Shown here piece by piece: positions 34,340-43,267 of a stretch of DNA of 64,000 bases. The stretch's first letter is position 1. Each line of letters begins with the position of its first letter. The stretch lies in NCBI GenBank assembly GCA_034416335.1, contig DAOULV010000003.1, forward strand, positions 62,001 to 126,000, in the 5' to 3' direction. Both the position numbers and the translations under genes were made by a program. The notes under the pieces were generated by a model. The model was not told the DNA's origin. It saw only the letters and a list, made by a program, of their open reading frames with translations, and did not search any database. The DNA is from MGML01 sp034416335. GTDB taxonomy: Bacteria; Chloroflexota; Dehalococcoidia; Dehalococcoidales; UBA2162.

Positions 34340-35521
34340 ATGATATATCTCGATAATGCAGCAACAACGTGGCCTAAGCCGGAGAGCGTGTACAAGGCTA
34401 TGGACATTTTCCTCAGGAACAGCGGCGGTAACCCGGGGCGTGGAGGGCACTCTATGGCTGAGGCTGCAAGTAAAGTCGTAGATGATACACGATTACTGTT
34501 ATCTCGGTTCATCAATGCAACCGAACCGAAGAGGGTAATATTTACGTTTAATTGCACGGATTCACTGAATACCGGCATCAAGGGCATACTCAAACCCGGC
34601 GACCACGTGATAACGAGCTCCATCGAGCATAATTCGGTAATCCGTCCGCTCGAAAAACTGCGTCATCAGGGAATAGAAGTTACCCGGATAAACCCAAATC
34701 CGGAGTATGGCTATGTTTTGCCCGGCGATATCGAAAAAACTATTAAAAACAATACCAGATTGATTATTATGACACATGCCTCAAATGTAAACGGCGTTGT
34801 CCAGCCTGCCGGAGAATACGGTCGGATTGCCCGAAAACACAATCTTATATTCATGCTGGATGCCGCTCAAACCGCAGGCAAATTCCAGCTGGATGTCCAG
34901 AATGACAACATTGACATACTTGCTTTTTCAGGGCACAAAGGTCTGTTTGGCCCACCCGGAACCGGCGGATTGTATATAGGCGAGAGAGTAGATTTGGACA
35001 CGCTTCGTGAAGGAGGGACCGGTTCACAGTCCGAATCGGAAGAACAACCGTCTTTATTGCCCGGAAAATACGAGAGTGGTACTCATAACACGGTAGGGAT
35101 TGCCGGGCTGGGAGAGGGGCTGAGATATATATCACAGGAAGGTATCGACAGGATACTCAAACATGAACTGCTGTTAACCGAAAAGTTAATAGACGGTTTA
35201 TCCGAAATTTCCGGGATTACGATATATGCAGCTCCAGATATATCGATACAATGTCCAGTGATTTCTTTCACGGTGGACGGCGTTGAACCCGGAGAAGTGG
35301 GCACAATACTTGACCAGGCTTTCGATATTAAAGCCAGAACCGGTCTGCATTGTGCTCCGGCAGCGCATAAAACACTCGGGACTCTTCCGCGGGGAACGAT
35401 TCGTCTGAGTCCCGGTTACTTTAACACCATTGAAGAAATCGATGTAACACTTGAAGCTATAGAGCGAATAGCTTATACGGGAGGATTGATAACAACTGCC
35501 GGTGCAAAGCCGGTGAAGTAA
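34340..35521 (+). CDS. Cysteine desulfurase (class V aminotransferase)
   Basis: 393 aa. PLP enzyme that takes sulfur from cysteine as a persulfide. MIYLDNAATTWPKP start, cofactor lysine in FSGHKGLFGP, and catalytic Cys in RTGLHCAPAAHK, the SufS/CsdB type with the TIGR01977 family N-terminus. It follows the E1-like gene by 10 bases and precedes cysK by 13, so it supplies persulfide sulfur to the ThiS-like carrier of this operon. Confidence 0.93.
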   Translation: MIYLDNAATTWPKPESVYKAMDIFLRNSGGNPGRGGHSMAEAASKVVDDTRLLLSRFINATEPKRVIFTFNCTDSLNTGIKGILKPGDHVITSSIEHNSVIRPLEKLRHQGIEVTRINPNPEYGYVLPGDIEKTIKNNTRLIIMTHASNVNGVVQPAGEYGRIARKHNLIFMLDAAQTAGKFQLDVQNDNIDILAFSGHKGLFGPPGTGGLYIGERVDLDTLREGGTGSQSESEEQPSLLPGKYESGTHNTVGIAGLGEGLRYISQEGIDRILKHELLLTEKLIDGLSEISGITIYAAPDISIQCPVISFTVDGVEPGEVGTILDQAFDIKARTGLHCAPAAHKTLGTLPRGTIRLSPGYFNTIEEIDVTLEAIERIAYTGGLITTAGAKPVK

Positions 35522-35534
35522 AAGGAGGGTGGAT

Positions 35535-36539
35535 ATGGTCAAGAATAAAACCAGATTTGAAAAAATAGCTTACAGGACACTGGAATTACCGGTGCTAACC
35601 CGGGGTATAGCAAAAGACTCTACGGAACTAATCGGTAATACCCCGCTGGTCAGGTTGAATCGTGTAGCTGAAGGAAAACCGGCAGATGTCGTCGTGAAAC
35701 TGGAATCCTTCAATCCGCTTGGCAGTGTCAAGGACAGGATTGGAGTAGCGATGGTCGTTGACGCCGAAGAAAAGGGATTGATTAAAAAGGGTACGGTTAT
35801 TGTCGAACCTACCAGCGGAAATACCGGTATAGCACTGGCATTTGTCTGTGCTGCCAGGGGCTACAAACTGATCCTTACCATGCCGGACACGATGTCCATG
35901 GAACGCCGGCAGCTCCTGTCCGTGCTTGGAGCCGAATTGGTATTGACACCAGGTGTCGAAGGAATGCCGGGAGCCGTAAAAGTGGCGGAAAAGCTGGTGG
36001 CTGAAAATAGTAATTATGTTGTTTTGCAGCAATTCCAGAACCAGGCAAATCCTGAAATTCACAGCCTGACGACCGCCGATGAAATATGGCGTGATACGGA
36101 AGGACAGGTGGATATACTTGTTTCCGGAGTAGGAACAGGCGGAACGATTACAGGAGTAGCCAGAGAACTGAAAAAGAGGAAGCCAGGATTTAAAGCGATA
36201 GCTGTCGAGCCGGTCACTTCTCCCGTCCTTTCCGGAGGATCACCCGGTTCGCATAAAATCCAGGGAATCGGTGCTGGATTTATCCCGGATGTACTTCAGA
36301 CTGATCTGATAGATGAAATAGTACAGGTAAGTAACGATGACGCAGGAGACATTGCCAGAAGACTGGCTCGTGAAGAGGGGATACTGGCAGGAATATCTTC
36401 AGGAGCAGCCGTGTGGGCAGCGCTTGAAGTTGCCGGAAGACCTGAGAATAAAGGAAAGCTGATAGTAGCAGTTCTACCCGATACGGGTGAGCGTTATCTG
36501 TCGACCTGGCTTTTCCAGGATCTTTATAAAGAGGAGTAG
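35535..36539 (+). CDS. cysK: Cysteine synthase
   Basis: 334 aa. O-acetylserine sulfhydrylase: STELIGNTPLVRLNR, PLP lysine in NPLGSVKDRIG, PTSGNTGIALAF, and the phosphate loop SGVGTGGTITG. Makes cysteine from O-acetylserine and sulfide, or from a thiocarboxylated carrier protein in CysM-type enzymes. AAGGAGG lies 6 bases before the ATG at 35535; a GTG at 35529 is too close. Followed by cysE. Confidence 0.96.
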   Translation: MVKNKTRFEKIAYRTLELPVLTRGIAKDSTELIGNTPLVRLNRVAEGKPADVVVKLESFNPLGSVKDRIGVAMVVDAEEKGLIKKGTVIVEPTSGNTGIALAFVCAARGYKLILTMPDTMSMERRQLLSVLGAELVLTPGVEGMPGAVKVAEKLVAENSNYVVLQQFQNQANPEIHSLTTADEIWRDTEGQVDILVSGVGTGGTITGVARELKKRKPGFKAIAVEPVTSPVLSGGSPGSHKIQGIGAGFIPDVLQTDLIDEIVQVSNDDAGDIARRLAREEGILAGISSGAAVWAALEVAGRPENKGKLIVAVLPDTGERYLSTWLFQDLYKEE

Positions 36540-36600
36540 TTAGCTTACAGATGGGTGAATGACATTTTCCCTGAATCGCCAGAAAGCTGGAAAACAAATA

Positions 36601-37326
36601 ATGTTAGAAATCATAAAAGAAGATATACAAACTATATTTAAAAAAGACCCTGCGGCAAGAAGTGTTATCGAGGTATTGTTTTGTTACCCCGGACTGCATG
36701 CCTTGAGGTTTCATCGCGTGTCTTCATTCCTCTGGCGACATAAATTACGCTTTATTGCGCGCCTTTTATCTCATATTGCCCGCTTCTTAACGGCGATTGA
36801 AATTCATCCCGGCGCGGTTATTGGCAGACGATTTTTTATCGATCACGGTTCCGGAGTGGTTATCGGAGAAACAGCAGAGGTCGGCAATGATGTACTGATG
36901 TACCAGGGAGTCGTCCTTGGAGGTACTTCCCTGAAAAAAGAAAAACGTCATCCGACTATAGGAAATAATGTCGTGATAGGCACGGGGGCTATAGTGCTGG
37001 GAGCCATTACCGTCGGTGATGACGCCAGGATAGGTGCCGGTTCGGTTGTAGTAAAATCCGTGCCACCCGGTACCACAGTCGTTGGTGTACCCGGAAAAGT
37101 GGTGGAAGACCAGCATAAACAGATTATCGACCTTGAACATGGAAATCTTCCGGATCCCGTGGCACAGGCTATACGGATTGTATTAAATCAGCAGGAAAGA
37201 TTTTCTGACAGGTTAAAGCGACTCGAAAGATCGAATGGACTGGAAATCTTCGAAGACGCATTTCAGGAAGAAAGTGACGCCAGGAAGGAATTGATCAGGG
37301 AATTCTCCGACGGTGGTGGAATCTAG
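36601..37326 (+). CDS. cysE: Serine O-acetyltransferase
   Basis: 241 aa. Left-handed beta-helix (hexapeptide) acetyltransferase, EpsC-type: IHPGAVIGRRFFIDHGSGVV, GETAEVGNDVLMYQGVVLGG, and KRHPTIGNNVVIGTGA. Forms O-acetylserine for CysK. The ATG at 36601 matches the usual MLExIKEDI start. A start at 36559 would add 14 unusual residues. No strong ribosome site is visible at either. The long C-terminal tail (about 195-241) is acidic and may mediate CysK binding. Confidence 0.93.
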   Translation: MLEIIKEDIQTIFKKDPAARSVIEVLFCYPGLHALRFHRVSSFLWRHKLRFIARLLSHIARFLTAIEIHPGAVIGRRFFIDHGSGVVIGETAEVGNDVLMYQGVVLGGTSLKKEKRHPTIGNNVVIGTGAIVLGAITVGDDARIGAGSVVVKSVPPGTTVVGVPGKVVEDQHKQIIDLEHGNLPDPVAQAIRIVLNQQERFSDRLKRLERSNGLEIFEDAFQEESDARKELIREFSDGGGI

Positions 37327-37349
37327 AGAGGAAAGGTTATCAAACCCGG

Positions 37350-37634
37350 ATGAGTGTAAAAATAAACATTCCGTCATATCTTCAATATTTTACTGATAAC
37401 GCCGAGGTTGTTGAAGTAAACGGCAGTTCGGTAAAAGAATGTCTGAGTATACTTTCAAAACGTTTCCCCGAACTGAAGAAGCTGCTTTTTAGTTCGGATG
37501 ATGAACTGAGTAATAATCCCTTAAATTACGTGGAAATATTTCTAAATGGAAAATCCGTTATGCACGATGAGATAACCGAAAAAGTGAAAGACGGCGACGA
37601 ACTGGAGCTAACTTACGTAGTTCTCGGAGGATAA
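37350..37634 (+). CDS. ThiS/MoaD-family sulfur carrier protein
   Basis: 94 aa. Beta-grasp carrier with the diagnostic C-terminal Gly-Gly (YVVLGG). The C-terminus is adenylated by an E1 such as the one at 33319 and loaded with sulfur from the desulfurase. It lies between cysE and the DUF39 homocysteine gene, not near moa or thi genes, so its cargo is most likely sulfur for cysteine or homocysteine, as with CysO-type carriers. Confidence 0.9.
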   Translation: MSVKINIPSYLQYFTDNAEVVEVNGSSVKECLSILSKRFPELKKLLFSSDDELSNNPLNYVEIFLNGKSVMHDEITEKVKDGDELELTYVVLGG

Positions 37635-37742
37635 AAACAAGGAGTGGGTATATGAAGGTGGTGACATACTTATGGTTGATGTGGTGCCCGAAAGGGCTAC
37701 TCCGTACATTAAATCAATAATTAAAAATATGGAGGAAAACAC

Positions 37743-38942
37743 ATGGCTAAAAGTATAGCTGAAATAAACGAGAGAATTAAAAAAGGTGAAGCTGTAGTTG
37801 TAACTGCCGAAGAAATCATCGATATCGTCGCGGAAAAAGGTATCGAGAAGACTGCAAAAGAAGTCGATGTTGTGACAACAGGGACATTCGGACCGATGTG
37901 CTCATCGGGAGCCTTCCTCAATATCGGTCACGGATTGCCGAGAATTAAACTCGGCGGGGGTAAAGTATACTTCAACGATGTGCCGGCATATGCCGGACTT
38001 GCGGCGGTGGATGTATTTATTGGAGCAACCGCCGTTCCGGACGACGATCCCAGAAACAGGAACTATCCCGGAGATTTTGACTATGGCGGGGGTCACGTAA
38101 TAGAAGACCTGGTAGCAGGAAAGGATATCCGCGTGACCGCAACGGCTTACGGGACGGACTGCTACCCCGGCAAGAGCCTCGATACTACTATAAACCTTGA
38201 AAGTATCAACGAAGCTGTCCTGTTCGATATCAGAAACGGTTACCAGAATTATAACGTTGCGGTAAACCTTTCCGATAAAAGAATACATACATATATGGGG
38301 GTCCTCAAACCTGAACTGGGTAATGCTCATTATTGCAGCGCGGCTCAGCTTTCACCTCTGCTGAACGATCCCCATTACAAGGCTTTCGGCATAGGTACTA
38401 AAATATTCCTCGGAGGAGGTATCGGTTACGTCGCCTGGCAAGGTACGCAGCATAATCCGGGCGTTCCCCGCAGCGAAAACGGCGTTCCGAAACGCCCGGC
38501 CGGGACTTTATCCGTTATCGGTGACCTGAAACAGATGAATCCTGAATGGCTGCGAGGGACAAGCATGTTAGGATACGGCACTACTATCACCGTCGGAATC
38601 GGCTTGCCGATTCCGGTACTGTCAGAAGAAGTCGTGAAGTATGCTTCGGTGAAAGATTCCGAAATATATGCTGCGATAGTAGACTATTCCGAGTCATACC
38701 CTAACCGGAAACCGGACGTACTCGGTGAAGTCAACTACGAGGAACTGAAGAGCGGAACTATCGAAGTCCAGGGTAAAAAGGTTCCCACGACTTCATTATC
38801 AAGCTATTTTAAAGCGCAGCAGATAGCCGGAACTCTGAAAGAGTGGATACAGAAGGGAGATTTCCTGTTGACCGAACCGGTTGCATATCTTCCCGGTGCA
38901 GAATCCGGTATCGTTTTCAAGAATCTTCCCCAAAAAGTATAA
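37743..38942 (+). CDS. DUF39 homocysteine biosynthesis protein (aspartate semialdehyde sulfurtransferase-like)
   Basis: 399 aa. KSIAEINERIKKGEAVVVTAEE, VVTTGTFGPMCSSGAFLNIGH, NDVPAYAGLAAVD and HYCSAAQLSPLLNDP mark the DUF39/COG1900 family, which incorporates sulfur into L-aspartate semialdehyde to make homocysteine in anaerobic archaea and some bacteria. Conserved cysteines are in PMCSSG, DCYPG and HYCSA. The C-terminal CBS pair of many archaeal versions is absent. AGGA precedes the ATG. It completes the sulfur cluster and ends in the terminator at 38981. Confidence 0.9.
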   Translation: MAKSIAEINERIKKGEAVVVTAEEIIDIVAEKGIEKTAKEVDVVTTGTFGPMCSSGAFLNIGHGLPRIKLGGGKVYFNDVPAYAGLAAVDVFIGATAVPDDDPRNRNYPGDFDYGGGHVIEDLVAGKDIRVTATAYGTDCYPGKSLDTTINLESINEAVLFDIRNGYQNYNVAVNLSDKRIHTYMGVLKPELGNAHYCSAAQLSPLLNDPHYKAFGIGTKIFLGGGIGYVAWQGTQHNPGVPRSENGVPKRPAGTLSVIGDLKQMNPEWLRGTSMLGYGTTITVGIGLPIPVLSEEVVKYASVKDSEIYAAIVDYSESYPNRKPDVLGEVNYEELKSGTIEVQGKKVPTTSLSSYFKAQQIAGTLKEWIQKGDFLLTEPVAYLPGAESGIVFKNLPQKV

Positions 38943-38980
38943 CTAAATTATCTTAATCGAAGAATTCGGTTAACATGATA

Positions 38981-39027
38981 GGGGTAGTGTTTCATAAGGT
39001 GCATTTCCTGTAAACACTACCCCTTCT
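38981..39027 (+). terminator. Terminator of the sulfur cluster
   Basis: 12-bp stem GGGGTAGTGTTT (38981-38992) with AAACACTACCCC (39012-39023), 19-base loop, then TTCTT. Confidence 0.8.
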
Positions 39028-39506
39028 TAATATTCGTTCAAACAAAATGAATTGTGGCACCATTCGGTTCGGTTATAATTTTCAGTTCACCCCCACTGCC
39101 AAAGTCTCTCGCATGCCGAATCTTGTATGGCGGTCAGGCCTTCCTCCTCCTCAAAAAGTTGCCGAATTCAGCAGAAATATTTCGAATGTTTGATGGGCAA
39201 AATGTTTGAAAGAAGGGCTTCGTTCATAGTCATATGTCCCTCGCTGTTATCGCGATGTTCCGCCTTCTCCCATTAGTCCTTCGACAAGCTCAGGAAGAAC
39301 ACATCTCCGTCATTGCGAGGAGTCCGTCGAGGCGAACGATGTGGCAATCTCTATAATCGAGCCTGGGGATTGCTTCGTCTCGACTACGCCGATGACTCGC
39401 AATGACAACAAGACCAACCAGATGCAAACAGAACCAATTCCATTTCTATTGACAAATTTCGGTTGTTTCCTTTATCTTAATGAATATTCAATAAGGAAGT
39501 CCTTTC
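39028..39506. other. Gene-less region with dispersed-repeat sequence
   Basis: No gene supported. It holds a roughly 100-base palindromic repeat (39308-39407) and, just before it, CCTTCGACAAGCTCAGGA (39281-39298), a second motif seen widely as a dispersed repeat in bacteria. Confidence 0.6.
39308..39407. repeat. REP-like palindromic repeat (CGTCATTGCGAGG type)
   Basis: Begins CGTCATTGCGAGG and ends with the near-reverse complement CTCGCAATGAC. Inner arms GTGGCAATCTC and GGGGATTGCT pair too, so the element folds into one long hairpin. The sequence matches a widely distributed bacterial intergenic repeat type. Confidence 0.8.
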
Positions 39507-40169
39507 TTGAAATTCATTAAACGTTTCATAATCGGAATTATTGTTGTTGTCATCCTGGCCGTCGTGGCAGTCGTCGTTTCCATTTTCGGCCCCCAAATAT
39601 GGTCCAACTTTGGTAGTGAATCTGACTACAGCGTAACGTTACCGGCTGACGCTAAACCGGTAACCGACCGTTACGACGTCTTAATGGTAAAAGGAGACTA
39701 CGGGCAGGAACACCCTGTTATTCTGCCCAGACCGCAACCTCCTTCACCTCCATCCAACCGTTTTACGACTGGCCCTGAAGGTCAGGCCGCAGCAGTCGCT
39801 GAGGACGTATTAAGGTCCAGCGGAATCCCGGCAGATGTTTACGTCGTCCAAGGAACAATCACCGGCGAACCAGTAATGGTAATTTCTATGGAAATCAGCC
39901 AGCGACTACCAACCTCAGCACAGAATCTGGACGAGACGGTTTCAAAGCTTATCAGCGCCTGCCGGAGCGAGGGAGTGGATTTAACGGGTATTGCCGGTGT
40001 TCTCCACAATGAAGAGGGAGAACCACTGATGGCTTTCAGCACCAGTATCGACGAAGCTCTCGACTATCGTGATGGTGAGATTCCCAATGATGAAGTAATG
40101 GAACACCTGGGTCTGAGCCTGATTGACCGGAAAGAAATTATAAGCCTTCTATCGGAGTTACGACCGTGA
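39507..40169 (+). CDS. Membrane-anchored hypothetical protein
   Basis: 220 aa from a TTG with AAGGAAGT 6 bases upstream. One N-terminal transmembrane helix (about 6-30), then a Pro-rich linker (RPQPPSPPS), then a mixed alpha/beta extracytoplasmic domain (about 85-215). No family recognised. The stop overlaps the GTG of the next gene (GTGA), so it forms an operon with the TPR lipoprotein and may act with it at the cell surface. Confidence 0.65.
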   Translation: MKFIKRFIIGIIVVVILAVVAVVVSIFGPQIWSNFGSESDYSVTLPADAKPVTDRYDVLMVKGDYGQEHPVILPRPQPPSPPSNRFTTGPEGQAAAVAEDVLRSSGIPADVYVVQGTITGEPVMVISMEISQRLPTSAQNLDETVSKLISACRSEGVDLTGIAGVLHNEEGEPLMAFSTSIDEALDYRDGEIPNDEVMEHLGLSLIDRKEIISLLSELRP

Positions 40170-41680
40170 AAAGCGAGATGAAAAACAAGGGACTGCCGCG
40201 ATTCAGGAAAGCCTTCGCTTTGACGGCGCTGGCGATGTTGCTGGTTTTCACGGCGGTGTTCCCGACTGCCTGCACGGATGCGGAACTCGATGAATGGATA
40301 TCCCTGGCCCTGGACTGGCTCACCAGTTCGGAAGGTTTGCTGGCTTCCTCATTCGGAGTTGACCAGGATGCCGGGACGGATGAAGGTAACGACGCCCTGG
40401 AGGCTGCTAAAGATATCAAGGCTATGGTGGAGTCGTCCAGACTGAGAGACGAAGCCAGAGCTCTGGAGGAATCCGGAGACTACCAGGGAGCGATGGAGAA
40501 ATACAATGAAGCAGTTAACACCGCTCCGAAGGACTCTCAGGCGTGGGAAGCGCGGGCACGATTCCTGGACAGTATGGGCCAGTACGAAGATGCAATAAAA
40601 GACTACGATGAGGCCATCAAAAAGAATGACGAACGCGGCATCACAAGTGCCGGTGAACTGTACCAGGCACGGGCGGCGGCGCTGCTTCATGCCGGTAAAC
40701 CGAAAGACGCTTTAGACGATATCGAACGGGCGGAGGAAGCTTACACGGAAGCCGGAGAGAGGGTGCCTGACCACCTGCAAAAAGACCGGGAGATTGTTGA
40801 GGCCCACATACAGAAAGAAGAACTGGTTGAAGCAGGAATTATTCATCAGGACGGGACCATAAATGAAGAGATCTTTGATGAAGAGTGGCGGAAGTATTCC
40901 GATTTTGATGACCGAATTCCCCTACAGTCGCGAAGTTATGAAGTCCAGCAATGGGAATCCAACGCACGGGAAAAAGCAGACCTGATGCTGGAATACTTCC
41001 TGCTGGAGCGTGACCAGGAAATCGAAGCCCAGATACGAAAAGAAGCTCGGGCTTATCAGGAAGCCTTGAGAAGGAACGAGAAACAAAACGTTATCAAGAC
41101 ATTTATCCGGATGTCCCTGCTTACCTATACCACCATTAAAGGCACACCGGGGCTCGGTTCCGGCGCGGTTGGACTGGGTAAATCATATTCCAAGTTGTTC
41201 ACCGGAACCGGAAACCTGCTAACGGTCGGTGAAGGTCTGCAGCAACTGGGGCATCTGCTCAATGTAATTAATGGCTTGACACCTACAGACGCTCCTTACG
41301 CATTTAACGGGAAGCAGCTCTCAGGCCAGATAGGTTCTGCCGGAGCGTCCGTAGCGATAGAAACCGTCCAGGAACTGGGAAGTCCGGTCGCCGTGGGTAC
41401 AAAAATCGTACAGGAGACCACCAAGCTGGTGGTTCCCACCGACTTTGCACTCAGCCAGGATGAGCTCGATATCCTCAAGCAGCAGCACGACCAGATTGGT
41501 TTGATTGATGAAGCTATGAACGCAAGCTATGATGCCGCCAGGCAGAGACAGGCTCGAATGGATGAAATTACCAGTCAGATCGGCCAGATAGATGACCAGC
41601 TTGTACAGTGGGAAGCTTCGGAAAAAGAACGGGTAGCCCGTTCTCTCGCATCCACCTACGAAAAAGCACTCGCAGACTAA
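40166..41680 (+). CDS. TPR-containing lipoprotein
   Basis: 504 aa. Lipoprotein-type signal: FALTALAMLLVFTAVF with lipobox PTAC (about 33-36). Tetratricopeptide-like repeats lie at about 95-180 (EESGDYQGAMEKYNEAVNTAP, then MGQYEDAIKDYDEAI). A central helical region, a Gly-rich stretch (GLGSGAVGLG) and a C-terminal coiled coil (RQRQARMDEITSQIGQIDD) follow. Probably a scaffold on the outer face of the membrane. It overlaps the preceding membrane protein by 4 bases. Alternative start at 40178. Confidence 0.7.
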   Translation: MKSEMKNKGLPRFRKAFALTALAMLLVFTAVFPTACTDAELDEWISLALDWLTSSEGLLASSFGVDQDAGTDEGNDALEAAKDIKAMVESSRLRDEARALEESGDYQGAMEKYNEAVNTAPKDSQAWEARARFLDSMGQYEDAIKDYDEAIKKNDERGITSAGELYQARAAALLHAGKPKDALDDIERAEEAYTEAGERVPDHLQKDREIVEAHIQKEELVEAGIIHQDGTINEEIFDEEWRKYSDFDDRIPLQSRSYEVQQWESNAREKADLMLEYFLLERDQEIEAQIRKEARAYQEALRRNEKQNVIKTFIRMSLLTYTTIKGTPGLGSGAVGLGKSYSKLFTGTGNLLTVGEGLQQLGHLLNVINGLTPTDAPYAFNGKQLSGQIGSAGASVAIETVQELGSPVAVGTKIVQETTKLVVPTDFALSQDELDILKQQHDQIGLIDEAMNASYDAARQRQARMDEITSQIGQIDDQLVQWEASEKERVARSLASTYEKALAD

Positions 41681-41749
41681 TAAAAACAGAGAGTGCTGGC
41701 AATTCCCTGCAAAAACCGTTAGTAAGGATTGTTTTTGCTTAAATACGTC

Positions 41750-42886
41750 TTACCGCTTTATTTGCAGATACAGTTCGTCACCCGGGGTGGGATTCTTGAT
41801 GGTGGACTGATCGTTATACACAAGCCGGGACTTTCCGTCCACTAACTCCCGCGTGATTTTATACCGCTCTTTGTCCTGCATATAATATGGAATGAAACAG
41901 ACAGGTTTCCCTAACCTTTTAATGGTTACTGCACCGCGCCACATTCCGGGAGGAACAGCTATAACCCCGGGGTACTCGAAATTCACCGCCTCCATATGGT
42001 CGGGGTCTTCCCCAAGCATTACTTCTATGTCAGCGTCAAAGCTATCCCACGGTTCTACGACGTCCGTTCCTGAAAACCACAGGAATTCCGCTACCTGTCC
42101 GTTACTCATCGGTTCGTCATCTCCAAGCTTGCACGGCGCTGTAATGATGTTAAAGCTGAACTGGTACCCGGTGCCGGGCATATCTTCTTTACCTTTATAA
42201 ACACACCTGGGATTCATTACCGCATCTCCGAGTTTGTGGTAATCTTTCCTCAATTCCCTGATGCAGTCTTTATATTTTCCAGCTGTCGAAGCGTTTTCGT
42301 AAAAAGGTTCCATATATTTGCGGACATCCTCGTCTGTCTGCTTCGGATCGGTGAAGCAAAGTCCGCAGAAGGTGCATAATTTTGTCTGGTCCTTTACACA
42401 TGGTCTCGAGTTTTCTTTCTCGTAGAACCATTCCTCTTTTCCGTTTTCATCAAGACGGCTGTAAACTCTTCCCGTAGTAGTGCCAACATAGGTAAGCATG
42501 GTATTCAGGCCCCTGACAACCTTTTTAAAATACACAGGACTGTGCCATACGCCCGGAGGAGCACTCACGATAGACGGCTTCGTTATATGGTATATCTCCA
42601 TGGATTCTGCGGAGTCACCTATACAAAAGCCGATTTCAAATTCAGCTTCAAATATCCTCTCAAGTTCAGCGCCTGTGAAAACGAAGAAATTATACGCTCC
42701 GTCGTGGATATGGGGAATATCCATAGTTCCAACTTTATTGGCAACAAGGAAGCCCGTTCCAAACGGGACATCCGGAATTACATCGTCGGAATTAAAGAAA
42801 CCCATTCGCGGACTGGTGTAACCGTACCAGTTATCTTTCGCGTGCGTTTGTATAAACGGAATGTACTGTCTATCGAGCTTACCCAT
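41750..42886 (-). CDS. Two-domain cupin-like protein with internal Cys cluster
   Basis: 378 aa from the ATG at 42886, preceded by GGAGGTG. The upstream 55 codons of open frame have no ribosome site and overlap transposase remnant sequence. Two cupin-like halves: IPHIHDGAYNFFVFTG with VSAPPGVWHSPVYFKK, and SNGQVAEFLWFSG with IAVPPGMWRGAVTIKR. Between them is CVKDQTKLCTFCGLC, which could bind zinc or an Fe-S cluster. Related in pattern to the bicupin at 6810. It lies 382 bases downstream of the glutamate synthase-like gene. Activity unknown. Confidence 0.7.
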   Translation of the reverse strand: MGKLDRQYIPFIQTHAKDNWYGYTSPRMGFFNSDDVIPDVPFGTGFLVANKVGTMDIPHIHDGAYNFFVFTGAELERIFEAEFEIGFCIGDSAESMEIYHITKPSIVSAPPGVWHSPVYFKKVVRGLNTMLTYVGTTTGRVYSRLDENGKEEWFYEKENSRPCVKDQTKLCTFCGLCFTDPKQTDEDVRKYMEPFYENASTAGKYKDCIRELRKDYHKLGDAVMNPRCVYKGKEDMPGTGYQFSFNIITAPCKLGDDEPMSNGQVAEFLWFSGTDVVEPWDSFDADIEVMLGEDPDHMEAVNFEYPGVIAVPPGMWRGAVTIKRLGKPVCFIPYYMQDKERYKITRELVDGKSRLVYNDQSTIKNPTPGDELYLQIKR

Positions 42887-42974
42887 TTTTAACACCTCCA
42901 AAATAGATGGTCTTACTATTGTCCGATTAATGCAATTTGCCGGGTTGACCTGACCCCGGTGGCGCTGCCGGTTG

Positions 42975-43091
42975 TTAGCTATTAGTACCGAATAATATCT
43001 CTTTAAAGTCTGGTAGCTGATAGTGCCAGGCACTATGCGGTCGAAGCTCATTATATTCTCTTCGCCATCGACTTATCAATACTTTGGTCTC
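42975..43091 (-). pseudogene. IS3-family transposase remnant
   Basis: About 38 codons encode ETKVLISRWRREYNELRPHS and a following AWHYQLP, the end of the integrase core of IS3-type OrfB transposases (usually EYNxxRPHSALGY). No other part of the element, orfA or terminal repeats are visible, so it is a decayed fragment. Confidence 0.75.
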
Positions 43092-43213
43092 TTGCCGCGT
43101 CGTAATAATCTCATGGTAATGACTGCCGAGGTTACACACAACACAGAATTTTTTCAGGGGGAGTTCGACTCTCTCCCACTTCTCCAATTAACAGGTTGCT
43201 TTGAAATGAAATG

Positions 43214-43245
43214 TTAAGGCTCCTCGTTATCGTGAGGAGCCTTAA
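43214..43245 (-). terminator. Terminator of the glutamate synthase-like gene
   Basis: Perfect 12-bp stem TTAAGGCTCCTC / GAGGAGCCTTAA with 8-base loop, 22 bases past the stop on the minus strand. Confidence 0.75.
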
Positions 43246-43267
43246 TAGGTAAGACGATATTTCAGAC

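Noticed and set aside
37671..37757. 28-codon frame (MVDVVPERATPY) before the DUF39 gene
   Set aside because: It overlaps the DUF39 start and its ribosome site in another frame and has no recognisable features.
39281..39298. CCTTCGACAAGCTCAGGA as a transposon end
   Set aside because: It is a common dispersed bacterial motif and no partner inverted repeat or transposase is nearby.
42887..43051. N-terminal extension of the cupin-like gene
   Set aside because: The extension has no ribosome site and runs into transposase remnant sequence, while the ATG at 42886 has a strong GGAGGTG.
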